A DNA stretch of 64,000 nt from Xylophilus rhododendri. GTDB lineage: Bacteria; Pseudomonadota; Gammaproteobacteria; Burkholderiales; Burkholderiaceae_C. The stretch's first letter is position 1; each line of letters starts with the position of its first letter. The notes beneath the pieces were generated by a model, which was not told where the DNA came from, searched no databases, and saw nothing but the letters and a program-made list of their open reading frames with translations. The position numbers and the translations under genes are program-made. Positions 58,616 to 64,000 of the stretch are shown piece by piece. The DNA is taken from NCBI RefSeq assembly GCF_009906855.1, contig NZ_CP047650.1, forward strand, positions 434,001-498,000, in the 5' to 3' direction.

Positions 58616-59587
58616 TCAATCGACGGCGGCGCCGGACAGCTTCACCAGCTTGCCCCATTTCACGATCTCCTCGCCCAGGATCTGCTTGAACTCGGCCGGC
58701 GAATTGCCCACCGGCGTCGAGCCCTGGTCGGCCAGCGTCTTGCGCATGGCCGGGTCCTGCAGCACCTTGCGGATGGCCGCGTTCAGGCGGGTGACGACGG
58801 CCGGCGGCGTGCCGGTCGGCGCGAACACGCCGTTCCACAGCACCACCTCGAAGCCCGGCAGCGCCTCGGCGATCGCCGGCACATCCGGCAGGCGCGGCAA
58901 GCGCGCCTTGGTCGTCACCCCCAGCGCCCTCAGCTTGCCGCTGTCGATATAAGGCAGCACCTCCACCAGCGGCGAGAACACCGCCTGGATCTGCCCGGCC
59001 AGCAGGTCGGCATTGGCCGGCGCGCCGCCCTTGTAGGGCACATGGGTCATCTCGCCCTGGGCCATGCTGTTGAACAGCGCGCCCGACAAATGCTGCGAGG
59101 TGCCGTTGCCGGCCGAGCCGTAGTTGACCGGCGTCTTCTTCTGCTTCACCAGCTCGATGAACTCCTGCAGGTTCTTGGCCGGGACCTGGTTGTTCACCAT
59201 CAGCACATTGGGAATCAGGGCCACCTGCGAGACCGGGATCAGGTCCTTCTGCAGGTCGAAGCCCATGCTCTTGTAGAGCGTGACGTTGGTGGCCACGGTG
59301 CTGGTGTGCATCAGCAGCGTGTAGCCGTCGGGCGTGGACTTGGCCACATAGGCCGCGCCGATGTTGCCGCCGGCGCCGGCGCGGTTATCGACGATGACCG
59401 GCTGGCCGAGTTCGCCGCCCAGCTTCTCGGCCAGCAGGCGGGCCGTGGAGTCGGTGCTGCCGCCGGGCGCCAGCGGCACGACCAGGGTGACCGGCCGCTC
59501 GGGCCAGTCGGCGGCCCGCACGGCCGTGGCGGCGGCCACGGCCAGCAGCGACACACCCAGGGCCTGGATCAGGGAAATGGTTTTCAT
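58616..59587 (-). CDS. Bug-family receptor
   Basis: 323 residues. A signal peptide ends about residue 25 (AAATAVRA) and the Bug start motif is WPERPVTLVVPLAPGGSTD. The binding-loop segment NYGSAGNGTSQHLSGALF and the C-terminal helix (PAEFKQILGEEIVKWGKLV) are standard. It is an orphan receptor within a catabolic cassette, between the dehydrogenase and the DUF1185 gene. The ligand is presumably a carboxylate handled by the cassette's enzymes. Confidence 0.93.
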   Translation of the reverse strand: MKTISLIQALGVSLLAVAAATAVRAADWPERPVTLVVPLAPGGSTDSTARLLAEKLGGELGQPVIVDNRAGAGGNIGAAYVAKSTPDGYTLLMHTSTVATNVTLYKSMGFDLQKDLIPVSQVALIPNVLMVNNQVPAKNLQEFIELVKQKKTPVNYGSAGNGTSQHLSGALFNSMAQGEMTHVPYKGGAPANADLLAGQIQAVFSPLVEVLPYIDSGKLRALGVTTKARLPRLPDVPAIAEALPGFEVVLWNGVFAPTGTPPAVVTRLNAAIRKVLQDPAMRKTLADQGSTPVGNSPAEFKQILGEEIVKWGKLVKLSGAAVD

Positions 59588-59653
59588 GGCTTTGTCTCTC
59601 TCTTGTCTTTTTTCCTGCAGGGCCGCGCCTTCTCCGGGCGCTGGCCGGAGTCC

Positions 59654-60235
59654 TCAACGCTGTCCGTCGCCCACCGAGATCTTGTCCGCCCGCAGCCCGC
59701 CCAGGCGCTCGTGCACCCGGCTGCCGGTGGACATCACCAGGGCATACAGCAGCTCGTCGGGCCGCGGGCTGTCGATGGCGCCCACGTCCATGGTGCTGAA
59801 ATGGCTGCGCACATAACAGGCCTCCACGTGGTGCAAGGGGATCTGCAGCCGTGTCCCGGCCGAGGCCACCACCTTGGCCGCCGGCACGATGGACTTGGCC
59901 TGCGGCAGGTTGGCACGCATCGGCCAGCCGCCCGCCTCGTGCCAGATCGCACCGTGCTCCAGCTCGCCGTTCAGGCCCACGATGGCGCCCTTGCCGTAGG
60001 CCTGGATCTTGTCGGCGCCGCCGAGCGCCGCCAGCAGTTCGGGCACCAGTTCCTTGGCCATCTCGGTGGCGTCCTTCACCAGGCCGGAGAGATCTTCCAC
60101 ATAACGGCCGGCATAGGGGTTCTGGATCACCACGGCGATGCTGCCTATGCGGATCGGTTCGGTGCGGGCCGGGCCGCCTTCGTGGTAGATGGATTCGATG
60201 TTGAGCAGCTTCTTGCGGATCTTGATGAGGGACAT
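59654..60235 (-). CDS. DUF1185 (amino acid synthesis) family protein
   Basis: 193 residues with the DUF1185 pattern: IRKKLLNIESIYHEGG at the start, IGSIAVVIQNPYAGRYVEDL, then GKGAIVGLNGELEHGAIWHE and the end segment SPRPDELLYALVMSTGSRVH. This family is annotated as amino acid synthesis from genome context; the actual reaction is unknown. It is flanked by two Bug receptor genes on the same strand (66 and 31 bp away), so it probably belongs to one degradation pathway with them. Confidence 0.88.
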   Translation of the reverse strand: MSLIKIRKKLLNIESIYHEGGPARTEPIRIGSIAVVIQNPYAGRYVEDLSGLVKDATEMAKELVPELLAALGGADKIQAYGKGAIVGLNGELEHGAIWHEAGGWPMRANLPQAKSIVPAAKVVASAGTRLQIPLHHVEACYVRSHFSTMDVGAIDSPRPDELLYALVMSTGSRVHERLGGLRADKISVGDGQR

Positions 60236-60266
60236 GAACGGTCTTCCTGGATGACGATGAAAAAAC

Positions 60267-61217
60267 TTACTGCGGCTGCATGCCGGCTTCGTGGAACACC
60301 TTGGCCCACTTGGCGATGTCGGTATGGATCAGCTGGTTGAAGGCCTTGGGGCTCGAAGGCATGGGTGTCAACCCGGCCGTCTCGAAGCGCTTCTGCACGG
60401 CGGGGTCGGCCAGCACTTCCAGCAACACCGCGTTGATGCGCTGCACGACGCCGGCCGGCAGCCCGGCCGGCCCGGCCACGCCGAACCACACCGTCAGGTC
60501 GTAATCGGGCAGCCCGGCCTCGGCCAGCGAGGGCACGTCCGGCGCCAGCGGCGAGCGCTTCTTCGAAGTCACGCCCAGCGCAGTCACCCGCCCGCTGCGC
60601 GCCTGCTGCAGGCCGTTGACCATGTCGGCGATGGTGAACTGCACCGTGCCGCCCACCAGGTCGGTCATCACCTGCGGCACGCCGCGGTAGGCCACCGGCG
60701 TGGCCTCGAATTTGCCCATGGACACCACCTGCGCCGCGCACAGCTGCGAGCTGCCCGAGCCGTAGCCATAGGACAGCTTGCCCGGGTTGGCCCGCCCGTA
60801 GGCGATCAGCTCCTGCAGGCTCTTCACCGGCAGCGTATTGCTGGACACCAGCATGAACGGCGCCTCCGCCACCGAAGCGATCGGCGTGAAGTCCTTGCGC
60901 GGGTCGTACTGCAGCGCCTTGAAGCCGCTGACATTGCTGGCCCCGGTGCTCACTCCCACCATGAAGAGCGTGTAGCCATCCGGCACCGCCTTCACCGCCG
61001 AGACCGTGCCCACGATGCCGTTGGCGCCGGCCAGGTTGTCGATCACCACCGGCTGGCCCAGGCGCGCCGACATGCCGTCGGACATCGCCCGCGCCACCAC
61101 ATCGGTGATGCTGCCCGCCGGAAAGGGCACGATCAGCCGCACCGGCTTCTCCGGGTAGGCCGCCAGCGCCAGCAGCGGCAAGGCGCACAGCAGCGCCGCG
61201 ATCAGGCGGCGCTTCAT
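60267..61217 (-). CDS. Bug-family receptor
   Basis: 316 residues with a short signal peptide (MKRRLIAALLCALPLLALAA) and the start motif YPEKPVRLIVPFPAGSITD, in which the usual GG is replaced by GS. Further landmarks are SYGYGSGSSQLCAAQ and the C-terminal FNQLIHTDIAKWAKVF. Its ATG overlaps the stop of the upstream dehydrogenase gene by four bases, a tie that suggests joint function. It differs enough from the other Bug receptor of the cassette to have another ligand or role. Confidence 0.93.
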   Translation of the reverse strand: MKRRLIAALLCALPLLALAAYPEKPVRLIVPFPAGSITDVVARAMSDGMSARLGQPVVIDNLAGANGIVGTVSAVKAVPDGYTLFMVGVSTGASNVSGFKALQYDPRKDFTPIASVAEAPFMLVSSNTLPVKSLQELIAYGRANPGKLSYGYGSGSSQLCAAQVVSMGKFEATPVAYRGVPQVMTDLVGGTVQFTIADMVNGLQQARSGRVTALGVTSKKRSPLAPDVPSLAEAGLPDYDLTVWFGVAGPAGLPAGVVQRINAVLLEVLADPAVQKRFETAGLTPMPSSPKAFNQLIHTDIAKWAKVFHEAGMQPQ

Positions 61218-62098
61218 TGCTTTTCCCCGAACTGCACGCCGGCCCAGTGCTCGAAGTGGCGGATCGGATAGACGTTGTCCTGCTGCGCATCCCCCTGCGT
61301 GATGGCAAAGGCCAGGAACTGCCGCGCCGCCGGGCTCACCAGCATCGGCACACCGAGCTTCTCGGCCTCGTCGATGCACATCTTGATGTCCTTGTGCAGC
61401 AGCTCGGTGGTGAAACGCACCGGGAAACTCCGGTCCAGCGCGCACTGCGGAATGCGCTCCAGCGTGGCGAAGGAGCGGCCGCTGGAGACGTTGATCACAT
61501 CCAGCATGGTCTTCGAATCCAGCCCCGCCTTCACCCCGTAGACCAGCGCCTCCAGGCTCGCCACCATGCTGGTGGCATAGAGCGTGTTGTTGATGATCTT
61601 CATCGTCTGGCCCAGCGTCGGATCGGCGCCCAGGTAGAAGATGTTCTTGCCGATCACCCGCAGCAGCGGCTCGATCTCTTCGTAGGTCTCCTGCGGCCCG
61701 GCAGGCATCACCGCCAGCGTGCCCTTCTCCGCCGCCACGATGCCGCCCGACACCGGCGCGCCCACCAGGGCGATGCCCCTGGCCTGGAGCAGAGCCTCCA
61801 CCTCGCGGGTGACCGAAGGCCCGGTGGTGGACAGATCCACCACGATGCGCACCGCGCTGCCCTGCGCCACCTCAGTGGCCACGTCGGCCACGATCCTCGG
61901 CAGCGGCAGGCAGAGCAGCACGATGTCGGTGGCCGAGGCCAGCTCCTTCGCGCTCGCCATGCCGGTGGCGCCCTTGTCCACCAGCCGCCGCTGCGCCGCG
62001 GCGCTGCGGTCGTGCACCAGCAGTTCGTGGCCGGCCGCCAGCAGGCGCGTGCCGAAATGCACGCCGATATTTCCCAGGCCTATCAGTCCGATCTTCAT
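61214..62098 (-). CDS. 3-hydroxyisobutyrate dehydrogenase family oxidoreductase
   Basis: 294 residues of the beta-hydroxyacid dehydrogenase family. The NAD(P) loop is GLIGLGNIGVHFGTRLL, the substrate-binding motif GAPVSGGIVAAEKGTLAV, and the catalytic lysine is in GQTMKIINNTLYA. It oxidises a 3-hydroxy acid; tartronate semialdehyde reductase is one alternative. It is the first gene of the minus-strand cassette, whose promoter should lie in the 278-bp gap before the second paralogue. Confidence 0.92.
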   Translation of the reverse strand: MKIGLIGLGNIGVHFGTRLLAAGHELLVHDRSAAAQRRLVDKGATGMASAKELASATDIVLLCLPLPRIVADVATEVAQGSAVRIVVDLSTTGPSVTREVEALLQARGIALVGAPVSGGIVAAEKGTLAVMPAGPQETYEEIEPLLRVIGKNIFYLGADPTLGQTMKIINNTLYATSMVASLEALVYGVKAGLDSKTMLDVINVSSGRSFATLERIPQCALDRSFPVRFTTELLHKDIKMCIDEAEKLGVPMLVSPAARQFLAFAITQGDAQQDNVYPIRHFEHWAGVQFGEKQ

Positions 62099-62198
62099 GT
62101 GTTGGTGTCTCTTTGCTTGTTGGTTGCGGCAAATTTAGGCGCAGGACAGGCCTGCAGCCAGTGCAGATTCGGGTCCGGGGTATAGCCCCAGGTTAATT

Positions 62199-62214
62199 CC
62201 CGGGTTTACCCGGG
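62199..62214. other. CCCGGG hairpin between the cassette and the second paralogue
   Basis: CCCGGGTTTACCCGGG can form a six-bp stem with a TTTA loop. It lies between the divergent dehydrogenase gene and the PIP box. It has no T run, so a terminator role is unlikely; an operator is possible. No more features are seen in this gap apart from the PIP box. Confidence 0.4.
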
Positions 62215-62289
62215 CACCGCCACAAAGATGGCCCGTTGGCCGCATCTGGAATCCCGGCATTACCCCTTCGATTATCGAGATCACCCGTC

Positions 62290-62314
62290 TTCGCGATAAA
62301 CGACTCTGATTCGG
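62290..62314 (+). promoter_or_regulatory. Perfect PIP/hrpII box before the second paralogue
   Basis: The half-sites TTCGC and TTCGG are again separated by exactly 15 bases. The first bases of the spacer (GATAAACG) match those in the first box (GAGAAACG). A -10-like CAAAAT starts 29 bases later, one base short of the usual range. The in-frame ATG of the paralogue is 62 bases after the box, nearly the same distance as in the first copy. This repeated arrangement before related genes makes chance unlikely. Confidence 0.7.
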
Positions 62315-62376
62315 CCCGCGCCGGAATTTGCCTTCGTGTCAGCCAAAATATGCCGACCGAACCCGAGATATATTCC

Positions 62377-63686
62377 ATGAGCTTTAATCCCGCACTGAAT
62401 GCAAGCACCCCCGGCAATACAGGATTTGCCGCAATCGCCAATCTCGCTCTCGGACTGCTCGCACGCAATCCAGGCCAGCCGCGTACGGAAAACATGGAGC
62501 CAGAACGTTCCAGCCTGCTGCAGCAATATCCGGAAATCGGACCGGATATCGCCGGACTGCTAAGCATAAACGCCCGGTCCAACACCACAATTTCAAGCGA
62601 TCACGGACCTTCGGTCGATGCAGACAAGGGAGCGGGCGAAATCAAGCGCAGCGGGCGGGCAAAACGCGCCAGCAAGGAATTGCAGGCCCGAATCGACACG
62701 GCGATGCGTTTTACCCTGGCGGGTTTTCGCAAACAATTCGGCCAGATCGAACCGAACCTGGTCCTGGCGCCGGGATCGTTTGAAAAACGCATGTTCGAGA
62801 CCGGTGAAGTGTACGGCGGCCACAGTGCGGGTTGGCTGAACAAGGACGAATACGAAATCATGAAAACCCCGGCTCTCCGCTTCAGAACGCACTGGAGCAA
62901 TGGGTCATCGTGCATGCCTACGCTCAGGCGACAGGCGGCGACCTCCTGACTTGGGAGCCTCAAAAGATACTCTCCTGGGTCCGCAAGGAATTGGCCCAGG
63001 TCCGCGCCCAGGCCGACGACGATCAACGCGAGACACGCATTCGTGAGGCATTCGACGCCGGCAAGAACTCGCAGATCGCCAGATCGCGCACGCATGGCAT
63101 CGTGAGCCCGATATACGCCTATCCCAACATGGAAGATGTAAACAAGTTCGCGCCCTGCGGCATACCGGTATTACGTTTCCAGTGGGTAGATCCCGATGTG
63201 CCCAGCTACAGCCTCATTTTCGGCCCACCGGATCCCGCGCTGTGCCGGGGCAATGCAGAAACCGATATTGCCTACAAACTCGCCAGGCAAATCGCGCATG
63301 GCCCGAGAAACCAGTTGTTTAAACCGGATAACGCAAAATACCTGCCGCGCAACATGGCCGTACAAGTCTCGCGCACTGAAGTCAGCCAAAACTGCGGCCC
63401 CGACAATCTTGTGATAAAAAAGATACCCGCCCTCTCTCCGCTCATTCGATTCGATCTCTGTCCTCCGTATGTATCGCCTTATCACCGCTGGCGCGAATCG
63501 ATGAAAAACAGCCTGGTGACCGACTACGAAGCGAAACGCAAGCGCGAATTCTTCGACCCGCAACCGCAGCAGCAGTTCTCCCCGCCGCAGCGCCCATTCG
63601 TCGGCCAGCCCGGCTTCGACAATCAGCGCAAGCAATTCGACGGCCAAGCATTCAACCAGGCGGGACGGCAGCAACAAGACGGATAA
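62377..63686 (+). pseudogene. Member 2 of the paralogous family, frameshifted
   Basis: The two frames join to about 436 residues, close to the 411 of the first copy. The first part (MSFNPALNAS to WLNKDEYEI) contains KELQARIDTAMRFTLAGFRK, matching the first copy. After about 62860 the coding sequence continues one frame back as SPLQNALEQW, matching its LQLALEGW, and carries all four shared cysteines (APCGIP, ALCRGN, QNCGPD, DLCPPY). The break is at the run AAAACCCC (62863-62870), best explained by one missing base. A Gln-rich tail of about 40 residues is unique to this copy. The DNA looks less GC-rich than its neighbours. An ATG at 62350 is an alternative start. Confidence 0.78.
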
Positions 63687-63740
63687 GGCCGCCGGGATTT
63701 TTACGCGTATGTCTCAACATTCATTCATGGAGAGATGATC

Positions 63741-64000
63741 ATGAGATTTTCTTTGGCAAACGCAATTCCGAGCACGACGGCCCGCGTACCGGAGAGGTTC
63801 ATGCTTGCCGATATGCAGCACAGCAATCCGCCCGAAACCCGGCAGCCGCTGGCAGCCCGGGTGTTCGATGACAGCCTCAGCCACATTGGCGCCGTCAGCC
63901 AGCAAATGAAGGATTTGCTCGATTTCCTGCCCGGTGAAATTGCCGGCTCCGCCGATGTGCATTACGGCCAAGGATTCACTACGGCGACCGCAGATCCCGT
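63741..64000 (+). CDS. Member 3 of the paralogous family, cut by the window edge
   Basis: The first 86 residues are visible. The start MRFSLANAIP resembles MRFDPAAGTA of the first copy, and SQQMKDLLDFLPGE (residues 53-66) closely matches its SQEMKDLLDLEPE. GGAGAG lies seven bases before the ATG. It begins 54 bp after the stop of the second paralogue; no PIP box of the right spacing is seen before it, so it is probably read from the promoter of the second copy. The remainder is outside the window. Confidence 0.75.
   Translation, partial: MRFSLANAIPSTTARVPERFMLADMQHSNPPETRQPLAARVFDDSLSHIGAVSQQMKDLLDFLPGEIAGSADVHYGQGFTTATADP

Noticed and set aside
62267..62293. Another TTCG pair (62267 and 62290) as a PIP box
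   Set aside because: The spacing is 19 bases instead of 16 and the first half-site is followed by A, so it does not fit the consensus. The pair at 62290 and 62310 does.
62863..62870. Programmed -1 frameshift signal in the second paralogue
   Set aside because: The run is not a canonical X-XXY-YYZ heptamer in the reading frame, and the first copy encodes the same protein without a shift.
63552..63740. A separate PIP box before the third paralogue
   Set aside because: TTCG occurs several times but the gaps are 14 and 17 bases or larger. Read-through from the second copy is more likely.

Overview
The window is high-GC DNA from a betaproteobacterium, most likely order Burkholderiales and Comamonadaceae-like. 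The evidence is the number of Bug-family (TctC-type) periplasmic receptors (four), a TctABC transporter beside its TctDE two-component system, the ilvBHC-pssA-leuA block with a type-2 leuA, and the DUF3619/DUF3106/RDD gene string downstream of a small sigma factor. Genus is not decidable from sequence alone; a plant-associated genus with an Hrp-type III secretion system (such as Xylophilus or Acidovorax relatives) would fit the right-hand end. No rRNA, tRNA, CRISPR array, insertion sequence or prophage was seen.

Layout. 1-2.9 kb: the end of a small catabolic operon (two SDRs, a CMD-family protein, a Bug receptor). 3-5.2 kb: an exported protein of unknown function and a chemoreceptor with almost no periplasmic domain. 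5.3-8.2 kb: a TRAP transporter (DctP, DctQ, DctM). 8.3-10.3 kb: a PIN-type toxin-antitoxin pair and a GAF-EAL phosphodiesterase. 10.5-16 kb: tctABC facing tctDE. 16-18 kb: hslR, an orphan receiver protein, a frameshifted unknown gene and an RcnB-like protein. 18.1-20.8 kb: a translationally coupled PLP decarboxylase and ATP-grasp-like ligase. 21-23.7 kb: AsmA-like, DUF3597 and GlsB-like genes. 23.8-24.4 kb: a giant imperfect palindrome with arms of about 270 bp. 24.4-36.5 kb: hrpA, argA, dsbB, sulfate ABC transporter (cysA, cysW, cysT, sbp), 1-Cys peroxiredoxin, pbpG. 36.7-43.2 kb: leuA with a leader peptide and attenuator, pssA, and ilvC/ilvH/ilvB (ilvC carries a one-base deletion). 43.3-56.2 kb: housekeeping genes (ECF-like sigma factor module, dgkA, LOG, glnB, ppa, ZIP transporter, sodB, moaA-mobA, rnhA, methyltransferase, gloB, mltD).

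Right end, 56.2-64 kb. Three related genes of no family I recognise (56302-57537, 62377-63686, and one starting at 63741 and cut by the edge) flank a five-gene Bug-receptor/dehydrogenase/DUF1185 cassette on the other strand. Both complete copies share four cysteines and a CPPYV motif. Each has, 62-67 bp before its start codon, a perfect TTCGB-N15-TTCGB plant-inducible-promoter (PIP/hrpII) box. This makes them candidates for an undescribed family of Hrp-regulated, probably type III-secreted proteins, and it is the main discovery lead. The second copy has a one-base frameshift.

Three genes (a hypothetical gene at 17.0 kb, ilvC, and the second paralogue) are each broken by what looks like one missing base in or next to a homopolymer. 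Sequencing under-calls are therefore a real alternative to pseudogenes, above all for ilvC.
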